DNA of 64,000 bases from Planctomycetota bacterium (GCA_029259715.1 JAJDEP010000013.1:1-64000), one strand, 5' to 3'. Counted from the first letter of the stretch, positions 36,794-45,950 are shown. The notes: generated from the letters alone by a model not told the origin. Translations and numbers: made by a program.

Positions 36794-37284
36794 TAGGACA
36801 ACTCATCGTCGAGATCGGGGCCCTCGGGCCCCAGGTCGTCCTGGTTGAGCAACTCGAAACCCTGCTCGCGCAACGAGCGGGCGGACGAGTCGATGTCGGC
36901 CACGTGCACCGCGAGCACCGCGTCGCCGACGTGCCCCGAGAGGATCGGGTAGACGTAGTCGACGTTGATCTCCGCCATGAGCAGGGCCGAGAGCATCTTG
37001 CGGATGCCGACGCCCTTCACCGTGGGCAGGCGCACGGCCAGCAGCTCCGCGTCGAAGAGCTTGTAGCCCTCGAGGTTGAGCAGGTCGCCGGCGAAGGTGG
37101 GCTGGTCGACGACCATGCGCACGACGGCGTGATCGGCCGAGTCGATGATGGAGATGGCGCAGATGTGGATCTTGGCCTTCTCGAGCTGGCGCACCAGCAG
37201 CAGCAAGGCCCCCACCCGGTTGGGCAGGAAGATCGACAACTGCTTGATGCAAGGGGTCTCCTGCCCCTCATCGAGCTCGAACAT
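36790..37284 (-). CDS. ACT-domain protein (tandem ACT)
   Basis: IKQLSIFLPNRVGALLLLVRQLEKAKIHICAISIIDSADHAVVRMVVDQP; second unit VGIRKMLSALLMAEINVDYVYPI. Convergent CTAG stop overlap with the + gene. Confidence 0.8.
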   Translation of the reverse strand: MFELDEGQETPCIKQLSIFLPNRVGALLLLVRQLEKAKIHICAISIIDSADHAVVRMVVDQPTFAGDLLNLEGYKLFDAELLAVRLPTVKGVGIRKMLSALLMAEINVDYVYPILSGHVGDAVLAVHVADIDSSARSLREQGFELLNQDDLGPEGPDLDDELSY

Positions 37285-37349
37285 GAACGGCTCCGGTCCG
37301 TCGGGGGCGGGCGCTCGGCGGCCGCCGCAGGGCGAATCCTACACGGGCA

Positions 37350-37790
37350 CTACTGTGCCGCAGCGACCTTGTGCTGTTCCAGTCGCTTCCGGCCCGTATC
37401 GGCCAGCTGCCGCTTCAGAGCCCTGTAGATGGCCCAGTTGAAAGCCTCGTCGCCGAGCACGCCGACCCGGATGGAGACGGTGCTGTTGTTGCCGGCTTCG
37501 CGCACGACGCGCACGGACACCGACTCGCCGGTCGCCGCCAGCCCCGCCACCTCGCCCTCGAGCAGGTCGATGGTCCGCGACTGCATGTCGATGGACAGCT
37601 CGTCGAAGGCGCCGGGCGCCGCGCTGATGACCTCGCGGTAGTTCGAGTCGAGGACGACTTCGAAGGTGGTGTTGGTGCGGTAGAGGTGGGCCGACAGGCC
37701 GAAGGCCGCCATGGTCGCCGTCGAGCAACCGTTCGCGAGCAGCACGAGGACGAGACACAGCCCCGTCGTCGTCAGTGCCTTCTGCCGCAT
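37350..37790 (-). CDS. Small lipoprotein, DUF3568-like
   Basis: MRQKALTTTGLCLVLVLLANGC lipobox; HLYRTNTTFEVVLDSNYREVISAA...AFNWAIYRALKRQL. Confidence 0.65.
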   Translation of the reverse strand: MRQKALTTTGLCLVLVLLANGCSTATMAAFGLSAHLYRTNTTFEVVLDSNYREVISAAPGAFDELSIDMQSRTIDLLEGEVAGLAATGESVSVRVVREAGNNSTVSIRVGVLGDEAFNWAIYRALKRQLADTGRKRLEQHKVAAAQ

Positions 37791-38033
37791 ACCCCTCCCG
37801 TCCCCGCGCCCGATCCGATGGGGGTCGACCGCCCGACCCCAGGCGCTGCGTGCGCCGCGAGTCACCGAAATTCCCATGCCCACAAGGCGAATACCAGCGC
37901 ATGTCACGATCGTCATCCGGGGTTAGGGCCGGTGTTAGGGTCGTCTCCACGTGCGGCTCGCCGTGGAGGGCAAGCATCACCTCGAGATCACGAGGCCCGC
38001 CTCGCGCTCCTCGCCGGTGTCATACTCCTTCCC

Positions 38034-38948
38034 ATGGACCGGGTCGACGCCGACCGCCTCTTCGACGCGCCCCTGCTCGAACGGGCCCGCGCACAGGGGC
38101 ACGACGCCCCCTTCCACTGGCTGGCGCTGTCCGACGATCCCGAGGCAGAGAACCTGCGGGACGCCCTGGAGGCCTGCTGGCCCCTGGCCGAGGCCAGCCA
38201 AACCCAGCTGCGCAACGGACTGCTCACCGAGCGCTGGGGACAGCACGTCGGGGCCATGGCCCAGCTCTTCGCGCTGGGGATGTTCGGGCACGACGGCTTC
38301 GGCGTCCGTTGCGATCCGACCCTGACCGACGCGGAGGGTCACGAGCGTTGCCCCGACATCCTCGCCGAGCGGGACGGCCACGCCTTCGTCGCCGAGGTCC
38401 GGGCCATCACCGGCATGGGCCGCACCCCGTGGAAGGCTCGCGAGCTGCAGCGTCGCGCCGGCGCTCCCCCGCCCGACCTCGGAAAACTCGCGGAGGTCGT
38501 GCGCGACGTGGTCGTCAAGAAGGCCGACGCCTATCGAGACCTCGTCGACGCCCTCGACGTGCCCTACGTCATCGTGATCTACGCCGACACCGACGCGGGC
38601 CTGCCCGGCCTGCTGCGCGACGTGCTGTTCGGCCCCGCGACGGAGCGCCGACGGCGCGACGACCGCTGGGGCCAGGCTCCCGGTGGCGGACTGTTCGGTG
38701 CGCGCCGCAAGCGCCTCGCGCACGTGAGCGCCGTCGCCGTGTTCGGCCGCGTCGACGATGATGTCGGCAGCGTCGCGTTCCACGGCGAGTGGTTGGTCAA
38801 CCCGCATGCGCAACGCGAGATCTCAACCCACCAGCGACCACCGTCCTGGCGCGCGCTGTGTCTCGATTCGAGACACGCGCCGCCGCGCATGACGTGGGAA
38901 CACGGTGCACACGCGCCGTCGACTTGCCGGTTCGGCGAAACGGGATAG
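38034..38948 (+). CDS. Uncharacterised protein with PD-(D/E)XK-nuclease-like motif
   Basis: Start MDRVDADRLFDAPLLERARAQGHDAPFHWLALSDD; ERCPDILAERDGHAFVAEVRAI fits D-x(n)-E-x-K/R core; VVVKKADAYRDLVDALDVPYVIVIYAD. Confidence 0.55.
   Translation: MDRVDADRLFDAPLLERARAQGHDAPFHWLALSDDPEAENLRDALEACWPLAEASQTQLRNGLLTERWGQHVGAMAQLFALGMFGHDGFGVRCDPTLTDAEGHERCPDILAERDGHAFVAEVRAITGMGRTPWKARELQRRAGAPPPDLGKLAEVVRDVVVKKADAYRDLVDALDVPYVIVIYADTDAGLPGLLRDVLFGPATERRRRDDRWGQAPGGGLFGARRKRLAHVSAVAVFGRVDDDVGSVAFHGEWLVNPHAQREISTHQRPPSWRALCLDSRHAPPRMTWEHGAHAPSTCRFGETG
38853..38880. repeat. Inverted repeat GCGC-t-GTGTCTCG-att-CGAGACAC-GCGC
   Basis: 8-bp perfect arms at 38858-38865 and 38869-38876, extended 4 bp by GCGC/GCGC with one bulged T (38857). 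Confidence 0.75.
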
Positions 38949-39051
38949 TCTCCTTGTCGAGAGAACGCGGAGCCCCCGCGGGCCCGCACGAAGCTGCCTG
39001 GGTGTGCAAGTGGAGGTCACCCGGCAACGACGAGACTTCGGAGGAGTGTGC

Positions 39052-40047
39052 ATGCTGCGCCGCACGACGGCCGCCCTGGTGGCGGCACTGCTGTTGTTTT
39101 CGGCTGGGGACGTTTCAGCCCAGACGAGCGTCACGATCAATGGCCAAGGGGGTTGCGACGCCACCACCGTCAATGGCAAGCCCATCGACATCGGCATCAA
39201 TGCGCCCGCCAACTGGCGCGTCGTGCTGCTGGTCGGCCTCAACGAGGGATCGATTCCGACGGCCTTCGGAACCGTCGAGATGGGGACCGTCGATCTGATC
39301 GTCGGCCTCACCGTCGGCAACTCGGGCTTCGTGAACATCGGTTGCGCGGTGCCTTGCAACCCACTGCTCAACGGCCTCACGACCTACTTCCAGGTCGTGT
39401 CCTTCGATCCCCAGGACCCCGGCAATTTCGAACTCTCGGCGCGGACCTGCGTGACCGTCCTCGACAACGGCCTGTGCGGCCAGCAGATGGCGACGTTCAC
39501 CCAGGGCGGCTGGGGCGTGGCCTGCAACGGCAACAACCCCGGCTGCCTGCGCGACACGCACTTCGCCAGCGTGTTCGGTCCGAGCGGCATGATCCTCGGC
39601 GACCCCGACGGTGACGACGTCGACGGCATCTACGCGGTACAGCTCACGACCTCGCTCGCCGTGGAGATCCTGCTGCCGGAGGGCGGCACCGCGAGCGTCC
39701 TCAGCGGCGACGAAGTCGACCAGGCCTCCAGCTCCGGCGGCGTACTGATCGGACAGCTCATCGCCGCGACCCTCAACCTGGCCTTCGACGACGCGGGCGC
39801 CCTCGACGGCCTCAAGACGAACCCGGCGCTCAAGCTCGGTGATCTCGTCTACCTGTCGGGAGTGCATGCCGAGTTGATCGGCGAGTCCGTGCGCGACGTC
39901 ATCGCCCTGGCCAACGACGTCGTCAGCGGCGCGGCTGCACCGCCCGGATCGTTGACCCTGTCGGACATCGCAGATGCGCTGGCGGTGCTCAACGAGAATT
40001 TCGACAACGGCACCACCGACAACGGAAACATCGGCCTGGCTCCGTAG
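39052..40047 (+). CDS. Secreted protein with N-terminal copy of the lineage domain and TQGGWG-type domain
   Basis: MLRRTTAALVAALLLFSAGDVSAQ signal; TFTQGGWGVACNGNNPGCLRDTHFASVFGPSGMILGD...LSGDEVDQASSSGGVLIGQLIAATLNLAFDDAG. Confidence 0.75.
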   Translation: MLRRTTAALVAALLLFSAGDVSAQTSVTINGQGGCDATTVNGKPIDIGINAPANWRVVLLVGLNEGSIPTAFGTVEMGTVDLIVGLTVGNSGFVNIGCAVPCNPLLNGLTTYFQVVSFDPQDPGNFELSARTCVTVLDNGLCGQQMATFTQGGWGVACNGNNPGCLRDTHFASVFGPSGMILGDPDGDDVDGIYAVQLTTSLAVEILLPEGGTASVLSGDEVDQASSSGGVLIGQLIAATLNLAFDDAGALDGLKTNPALKLGDLVYLSGVHAELIGESVRDVIALANDVVSGAAAPPGSLTLSDIADALAVLNENFDNGTTDNGNIGLAP

Positions 40048-40162
40048 TGAGTCCGGCAGTCCCGGCCCGCGCGTGCGACCGTCCTCTCCGTCTCGGTCGT
40101 GCGTGCGGGCCATCCTGATCCAGGGGCAGTAACAGACGGAGGAGGCACAACTGAGCGCGGGA

Positions 40163-40201
40163 CGCGGGGTGCGCCGTGGCGAGAGCCAGGCGCACCCCGC
40201 G
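40163..40201 (+). terminator. Strong hairpin, terminator-like, GAGA (GNRA) tetraloop
   Basis: CGCGGGGTGCGCC-g-TGGC-GAGA-GCCA-GGCGCACCCCGCG: 13 + 4 bp with one bulged G, followed by CCTCGTTCT; lies in a 350-bp gap without a supported CDS. Confidence 0.6.
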
Positions 40202-40397
40202 CCTCGTTCTGACCGGCGCGCCCGCAGGCAGGATCGGCCTCGCAGGGCCCACTAACCGGCCCGTCAATCGCTTGATCAGCTCAGGGGCGTTCCAATTGGC
40301 GTCTCTCCAGGACGATCTCTATCGTCGGATTGCCGCCCGTCGGAAAGCGGACCCCGCACCGCGCGCGCTGCCAAATCCCGGAAAGGGAAGAGATTCC

Positions 40398-40772
40398 ATG
40401 AGCAAGCTCCACACCCTGTTGTCCCTGCTGCTGCTGGCCCTCGTGACGGCCTGTGCCGGCGCCGCCGATTCTGAGATCGGCACGCCCCTCGCCGACATCC
40501 AGGCCAAGGCTGCGGAAGCGGACAAGGATCAGCTCCAGGCGACCATCGACGACTACAAGAAGGCCATCGCCGCGCGCGAAGACGAAGTCGCCGCCCTGGC
40601 CGAGGACGTCGCTGCTGCGGCGAAGGATGCCGTCGGAGACCTGCTCGACGGTGCCGAGAAGGCCACGGACGGTGCCGCCGAAGCGCTGGCCGACCGCGCC
40701 AAGACACTCAAGAACGAGATTTCCGAGCTCAGCAAGCGCCTGGCCATCTACGTCGAGGCCCAGAGCAAGTAG
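40398..40772 (+). CDS. Small secreted coiled-coil lipoprotein
   Basis: MSKLHTLLSLLLLALVTAC lipobox; heptad-like ADIQAKAAEADKDQLQATIDDYKKAIAAREDEVAALAED. Confidence 0.7.
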   Translation: MSKLHTLLSLLLLALVTACAGAADSEIGTPLADIQAKAAEADKDQLQATIDDYKKAIAAREDEVAALAEDVAAAAKDAVGDLLDGAEKATDGAAEALADRAKTLKNEISELSKRLAIYVEAQSK

Positions 40773-40874
40773 TCCCCTCACGAACGGGCGGAGTGCAACC
40801 TTCCCGCCTTCGCGGCTGTTGAACAGCGGCCGGAATCCCTTCCGGCCCCCGCACCCCATCAGGAGATCGAGACC

Positions 40875-41555
40875 ATGACCACCACCAGGACACTCACCAC
40901 AGCGGCCGTCGCGCTCTTTGCGCTGCTGGCCCTCGCCGACGACTCCGCCGCCCAACGCACCCGCGATGGCGGCCGCGATACCGACACCGACACCACCACC
41001 CGCCAGGACGAAGCCGGCCAGCGCGCAGGCGAGCGCACCGGCGAGCGTCGCACGGGCACCCAGGACAGCGACCGGCGCGAGCGTCGGGGCGACGACACGG
41101 GAGACGACCGTCAGGGCGGTGACGACGACAAGGCGCGCAGCGGCGACCGCAAGGACGCGATGAAGCACATCGCCAAGGAAATGAAGAAGCACCGCGAGCG
41201 GGTCGCGAAGATCCACCGCATGATGAAACTGGCCAAGGACAAGGGCCAAGATTCACGCATCGTGGCCTTGCGGCAGATGCTCGAGAAGGAAAACCAGCGC
41301 CACGAGCGCAAGATCGCCCTGCTCAAGTCGAAGGTCGGCGACGAGAACTTCGACAAGCTCAAGGACAAGTACAAGGAGAAGAGCGACAATCGCAAGCAGG
41401 ACAAGCGCCCCGGCGACGACAAGGCCAAGCGCGAGAAGAAGGAGCGCGAGGGCAAGGACAAGGCCGAGCGCGAGAAGAAGGAGCGTGAGGGCAAGGACAA
41501 GGGCGACAAGAAGGGCGGCGGAGGCCGTGGTGGGCGCGGCGGCGGTGGTCGCTGA
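40875..41555 (+). CDS. Secreted highly charged Lys/Glu/Arg-rich protein with Gly-Arg tail
   Basis: MTTTRTLTTAAVALFALLALADDSAAQ signal; KREKKEREGKDKAEREKKEREGKDKGDKKGGGGRGGRGGGGR C-terminus. Confidence 0.65.
   Translation: MTTTRTLTTAAVALFALLALADDSAAQRTRDGGRDTDTDTTTRQDEAGQRAGERTGERRTGTQDSDRRERRGDDTGDDRQGGDDDKARSGDRKDAMKHIAKEMKKHRERVAKIHRMMKLAKDKGQDSRIVALRQMLEKENQRHERKIALLKSKVGDENFDKLKDKYKEKSDNRKQDKRPGDDKAKREKKEREGKDKAEREKKEREGKDKGDKKGGGGRGGRGGGGR
41421..41498 (+). repeat. 39-nt tandem repeat (2 copies) encoding KAKREKKEREGKD / KAEREKKEREGKD
   Basis: aaggccaagcgcgagaagaaggagcgcgagggcaaggac followed by aaggccgagcgcgagaagaaggagcgtgagggcaaggac. Confidence 0.9.
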
Positions 41556-41585
41556 CCGGCATTCCTGTTGCAAGAAAGGGCTGAA

Positions 41586-41831
41586 ATGAAGGCATTACTG
41601 GGATACACACTGGCGCTGACGACGGCTTCCGGGCTGCTCTTCGCCTGCGGAGGCGACGCAGAATCGACCGCCGTGGACGAGGCCGAGTCCGCCATGGAGG
41701 ACGTCATCGACGAGATCGACGTGCCCTCCGAGGAGGAGGCCGAGGCCGCCGCCGAGGAGGCCATCGACGAGGCGAATCTCGACGCCGAATTCGAGGCGCT
41801 GAAGGCCGAGATCGAGGGCGACGACGGCTAG
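41586..41831 (+). CDS. Small strongly acidic lipoprotein
   Basis: MKALLGYTLALTTASGLLFACGGD lipobox; EEEAEAAAEEAIDEANLDAEFEALKAEIEGDDG. Confidence 0.65.
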   Translation: MKALLGYTLALTTASGLLFACGGDAESTAVDEAESAMEDVIDEIDVPSEEEAEAAAEEAIDEANLDAEFEALKAEIEGDDG

Positions 41832-41864
41832 CAAAACGCACCATCGCGGCACTACCATGCCGGG

Positions 41865-43499
41865 ATGACTGCAACCGCCGAAAGCCCCACCCCACCCATG
41901 TCCCCGACCGGCTCGCCGGTCGTCCTCGTCGCCGACAAGCTCGACCCCGATGGGGTTGCGATCCTCGAGCAGGCCGGCCTCCAGGTCCGCGTCAACGTCG
42001 GCCTCTCGCCTGAGGAGCTGATCGTCGCGGCCGCCGACGTCGACGGCATCCTCGTGCGCAGCGCGAGCAAGATCACCGCCGAAGTGATCGCCGCCGGCAA
42101 GCGCCTGAAGGCCGTCGGGCGCGCCGGCATCGGCGTCGACAACATCGACATCCCGGCCGCCTCACGCCACGGCGTGGTGGTCATGAACACTCCCACCGCC
42201 AACGCGGTGACGACGGGTGAGCTGGCCCTCGCGCACCTCTTCTCGCTGGCGCGCCACATTCCGGCGGCGAACGCCTCGATGCACGCGGGCCGCTGGGACA
42301 AGTCGAAATACGTGGGCGCCGAGATCCACGGCAAGGTGCTGGGCGTGGTGGGCCTCGGCAAGATCGGCCGCGTCGTGGCCGAACGAGGCGTGGGCGTGGG
42401 CATGCGCGTATACGCCTTCGACCCCTTCCTCACGGGCGACTGCCCGGTGCCCGGCGCCGAGCTGGTGAACTGGGACCGCCTGCTGGCCGAGTCCGACTTC
42501 ATCACCATCCACGTACCGCGCAACAAGGACACCACCGGGCTCTTCGACGCCGCCACCCTGAAGGCGATGAAGCCCGGCAGCTTCCTGATCAACTGCGCCC
42601 GCGGCGGCATCGTCGACGAGGATGCGCTCATGGCCGCGCTCGCGGACGGCCCCCTGGCCGGCGCCGCCCTCGACGTCTACGCCACCGAGCCCCTGCCCGA
42701 GGACAGTCCGCTGCGCGCGGTGGACAACCTGGTGCTCACGCCGCACCTGGGCGCGTCGTCGGAGGAGGCGCAGAAGCGCGTCTCCACCGAGATCGCCCAG
42801 CAGATGGCCGACTACCTGCTGCGCGACGAGGCGCGCTGCGCCCTCAACGCGCCGGCGGTCGCCGCCGAGGAGATGGTGCTGCTGCGCCCGTACGTCAGCC
42901 TCGCGCGTCGACTCGGGCTCATGCTGGCCCAGGTCGCCGACGCGCCGCTGACCCGTATCGAGATCGAGTACATCGGCCGGGTCGCGACGATGAACACCGA
43001 CCCGCTGCGCGTGGCCGCTCTCTCGGGTGTGCTGGCGCCGTCGCTCGACGGACCGGTGAACGCCGTCAACGCCGAGATGCTGGCCAATGAACGCGGCCTC
43101 AAGGTGCTCGAGGGTCACGAGCCCGACAGTCGCTCCGACTTTGCTTCCTTGCTGAAGGTGCATGCCTTCGAGGCCGACGGCACGGCCCACATGGCCGGCG
43201 GCAGCGTGTTCCGCGGCGAGCCCCGCCTGTCCCTGTTCGAGGACTTCGGCGTCGACTTCGCCCCCCGCGGCCACCTGCTCATGACGCGCCACGACGATGC
43301 TCCCGGAGTCTTGGGGCAGGTCGCCAGCTGGCTCGGCGAGGCGGGCGTGAACATCGGCGGCATGCACATGGCCCCGTCGTCCGACGACGACCACCCGGCC
43401 CTGGCCCTCTACGGCATCAGCCGCGCGCTCACCGCCGACGAGGAGCGCAGCCTGACCGAGATCCCCGCCATCCGGCGGGCCCGCAGCCTGACCCTCTGA
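41865..43499 (+). CDS. serA: D-3-phosphoglycerate dehydrogenase
   Basis: VGRAGIGVDNIDIPAASRHGVVVMNTP; VLGVVGLGKIGRVVAERGVGVGMRVYAFDPF; INCARGGIVDEDAL; C-terminal ASB/ACT domain. Confidence 0.95.
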   Translation: MTATAESPTPPMSPTGSPVVLVADKLDPDGVAILEQAGLQVRVNVGLSPEELIVAAADVDGILVRSASKITAEVIAAGKRLKAVGRAGIGVDNIDIPAASRHGVVVMNTPTANAVTTGELALAHLFSLARHIPAANASMHAGRWDKSKYVGAEIHGKVLGVVGLGKIGRVVAERGVGVGMRVYAFDPFLTGDCPVPGAELVNWDRLLAESDFITIHVPRNKDTTGLFDAATLKAMKPGSFLINCARGGIVDEDALMAALADGPLAGAALDVYATEPLPEDSPLRAVDNLVLTPHLGASSEEAQKRVSTEIAQQMADYLLRDEARCALNAPAVAAEEMVLLRPYVSLARRLGLMLAQVADAPLTRIEIEYIGRVATMNTDPLRVAALSGVLAPSLDGPVNAVNAEMLANERGLKVLEGHEPDSRSDFASLLKVHAFEADGTAHMAGGSVFRGEPRLSLFEDFGVDFAPRGHLLMTRHDDAPGVLGQVASWLGEAGVNIGGMHMAPSSDDDHPALALYGISRALTADEERSLTEIPAIRRARSLTL

Positions 43500-43527
43500 T
43501 CCTCCGAACCGACTGCCGCTCACCTCC

Positions 43528-44256
43528 GTGAACCCCACCGAGCCCTTCCAGCGCATCGTCTTCGACTGCGACTCGACCCTCACGCGCATCGAGGGCATCG
43601 ACGAGCTGGCCGGCGACAAGAAGCAAGCGATCGAGGCGCTCACGCGCTCCGCCATGGACGGTGGCGTGCCCCTCGAGGAGGTCTACGGCAAGCGGCTCGA
43701 GCTCATCGCCCCGCTGCGCAACCAGGTGGCCACCATCGGCCGGCTGTACATCGAGCAGGCCACGCCCCACGCCCACGACGTCGTCACCGCGCTCAAGTCG
43801 CTGGGCAAGGAGGTGCGCATCGTGTCGGCCGGACTGCGCCTGGCCGTGGTCACCTTCGCCGGCTGGCTCGGGCTGCGTGACGACCAGGTCCACGCTGTGC
43901 AGGTCTACTTCGACAACGACGGCCGCTACCGCAAGTTCGATCGCGACAACCCGCTCACCCGCAGCGGCGGCAAGCGCGAGGTCATCGCGGGCCTGCCCGC
44001 CACCCGCACGGCCTTCGTCGGCGACGGCATCACCGACGCCGAAACCAAGGGCACGGCCGAGGCCTTCATCTGCTTCGGCGGCGTGGTGCTGCGCGAGGAG
44101 GTGGCGGCCCAGGCCGACGCCGTCATCCGCAGCGAGACCCTGGCCGGCGTGCTGCCGGCCCTCTGCACCGCTGACGAACTCGACCGCCTGCGCCGCGACC
44201 CGCGCCACGAAGACCTCGTCGACCTCGCCCTACGAAACCAGGAGCCCCACCCGTGA
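43528..44256 (+). CDS. serB: HAD-family phosphoserine phosphatase
   Basis: IVFDCDSTLTRIEGIDELA (DxDST), FVGDGITDAET, between serA and a class V aminotransferase. Confidence 0.87.
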   Translation: MNPTEPFQRIVFDCDSTLTRIEGIDELAGDKKQAIEALTRSAMDGGVPLEEVYGKRLELIAPLRNQVATIGRLYIEQATPHAHDVVTALKSLGKEVRIVSAGLRLAVVTFAGWLGLRDDQVHAVQVYFDNDGRYRKFDRDNPLTRSGGKREVIAGLPATRTAFVGDGITDAETKGTAEAFICFGGVVLREEVAAQADAVIRSETLAGVLPALCTADELDRLRRDPRHEDLVDLALRNQEPHP

Positions 44257-45374
44257 CCGTGCCCGACCACAAGCTGTTCATCCCCGGCCCTTCCCACGTG
44301 CGCCGCAAGATCCTCGAGGCCCAGGCCGCGCCCATGTTCGGGCACCGCAGCCCCTTCATGAAGGAACTGCTGGCCGACATCCTGCCCGGCGTGCGCGCGT
44401 GTTTCGGGACCGAAGGTGACGTGGTCGTGCTGAGCTGCTCGTCGACGGGCGCCATGGAGGCCGTGTCGCGCAGCGTGACCCGCCCCGGCAAGAAGGTGCT
44501 GCACCTCACCAACGGCAACTTCAGCACCCTGTGGTGGAAGCTCTCGACGGCTTGCGGAATCGACGCCATCGACGAGGCCAAGGAGTGGGGCGATGCCTGG
44601 GACGAGGCGTCCGTCACCGCCGCGCTCAAGACCCACGGCCCCGTGGACGCCGTCTTCGTGGCCCACTGCGAGACCTCCACGGGCGCGCTGTCCGACATCG
44701 CCGGCATCGCCCGGGCGACCCGGGCCGTGTGCCCCGACGCCCTGGTCTGCGTCGACGTCACCTCGAGCGGCGCCGGCGTGGCCATCGACTTCGACGCCAT
44801 CGACATCGACATCGCCGTGGGCGGCGTGCAGAAGGCCTGGGCCCTGCCTCCGGCCCTGGCCCTCGCGGCCCTCTCCCCCCGCGCGAAGGCGCGCATGGAA
44901 GAGGTCCCCGCCCGCGGCTACACCCACGACCTGCTCGAGGCCCTCGCCTACCAGGACGCCAAGGGCATGACCACCACTACGCCCTCCATCCCGGTCATGC
45001 AGGCCATGCGCGTGCAGCTCGGCGACATCGCCGCGTCCGGCGGCTTCGCCGCGCGCTTCGAGCGACACCTGGAGATGCAGGCCATGGTGCTCGCGTGGGC
45101 CGCGCGCCACGGCTTCGGGGTGCTCGCCAAGGAGGGCTTCCGCAGCCCGACGGTGACCTCCATCGCGGCCGACGGCCGCTTCGACGTCGCCGCCCTCAGC
45201 GCCGGCTACCTCGAGCGCGATTACTTCATCACCGGCGGCTACGGCAAGACCAAGACCACGCACTGGCGCATCGGCCACATGGGCGACCACACCCCCGCGT
45301 GCGTGGGCGAGTTGCTGAAGGTGACGGACGAGATCCTCGAGACCATCGGGCTGGCCCCCGCCGTCGCGAGCTAG
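44253..45374 (+). CDS. Class V aminotransferase (alanine-glyoxylate/phosphoserine aminotransferase type)
   Basis: LFIPGPSHVRRKILEAQAAPMFGHRSPFM; VAVGGVQKAWALPPALALAALS (PLP Lys region); GTGA overlap with serB. Confidence 0.88.
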   Translation: MTVPDHKLFIPGPSHVRRKILEAQAAPMFGHRSPFMKELLADILPGVRACFGTEGDVVVLSCSSTGAMEAVSRSVTRPGKKVLHLTNGNFSTLWWKLSTACGIDAIDEAKEWGDAWDEASVTAALKTHGPVDAVFVAHCETSTGALSDIAGIARATRAVCPDALVCVDVTSSGAGVAIDFDAIDIDIAVGGVQKAWALPPALALAALSPRAKARMEEVPARGYTHDLLEALAYQDAKGMTTTTPSIPVMQAMRVQLGDIAASGGFAARFERHLEMQAMVLAWAARHGFGVLAKEGFRSPTVTSIAADGRFDVAALSAGYLERDYFITGGYGKTKTTHWRIGHMGDHTPACVGELLKVTDEILETIGLAPAVAS

Positions 45375-45473
45375 GCGGCCGCAACCCCGGCGCTCGAGCG
45401 TGCATCCAACCCGGTTGTTCCACCGGCCGACCATGGCCGGGCACCACCACCGCACGTTCCGGGAGCGAGACCC

Positions 45474-45950
45474 ATGGGCGATTTCGACCACCTCATCCGC
45501 GGCTACGCCTTCGACGACGGTGTGCTCGACGGCATCACCGAGGGCTTCTCGGGCGGCGACTGGCTGCACACGGCCGGCGAGGGCAATCCGGCCCAATGGC
45601 TGGTGGGACACCTGGCCGTCGCCCGCTTCGCCGTGGCCCGCACCCTCGGCGCCGACGCGCCGGTGGAGGGCTGGGAGCAGCACTTCGACATGGGCGCCAA
45701 GCCCGGCGCCGCGAGCAACGCCCTCGACCCGGTCGACCTGTGCGGCCACTTCCACCGGGCCGGCGACCTGCTCGCCAAGGCGCTCAAGGGCCTGACCCCG
45801 GGCGCGGCCGCCAAGGCGCTCGATCACACGCTCCCCGACGGTGGCAAGACCCACGGCGACTTCGCCCACTTCATGCACTTCCACGAGAGCTACCACCTCG
45901 GGCAGATCGGTCTGCTGCGGAGGTCCCTCGGGAAGCCGGGACTGATCTAG
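45474..45950 (+). CDS. DinB-family protein
   Basis: GNPAQWLVGHLAVARFAVARTLG, FAHFMHFHESYHLGQIGLLRRSLG with conserved His pattern. Confidence 0.8.
   Translation: MGDFDHLIRGYAFDDGVLDGITEGFSGGDWLHTAGEGNPAQWLVGHLAVARFAVARTLGADAPVEGWEQHFDMGAKPGAASNALDPVDLCGHFHRAGDLLAKALKGLTPGAAAKALDHTLPDGGKTHGDFAHFMHFHESYHLGQIGLLRRSLGKPGLI

Noticed and set aside
43926-45896. 656-aa minus-strand ORF
   Set aside because: Spans the antisense of serB, the aminotransferase and dinB, all with clear motifs on the + strand.
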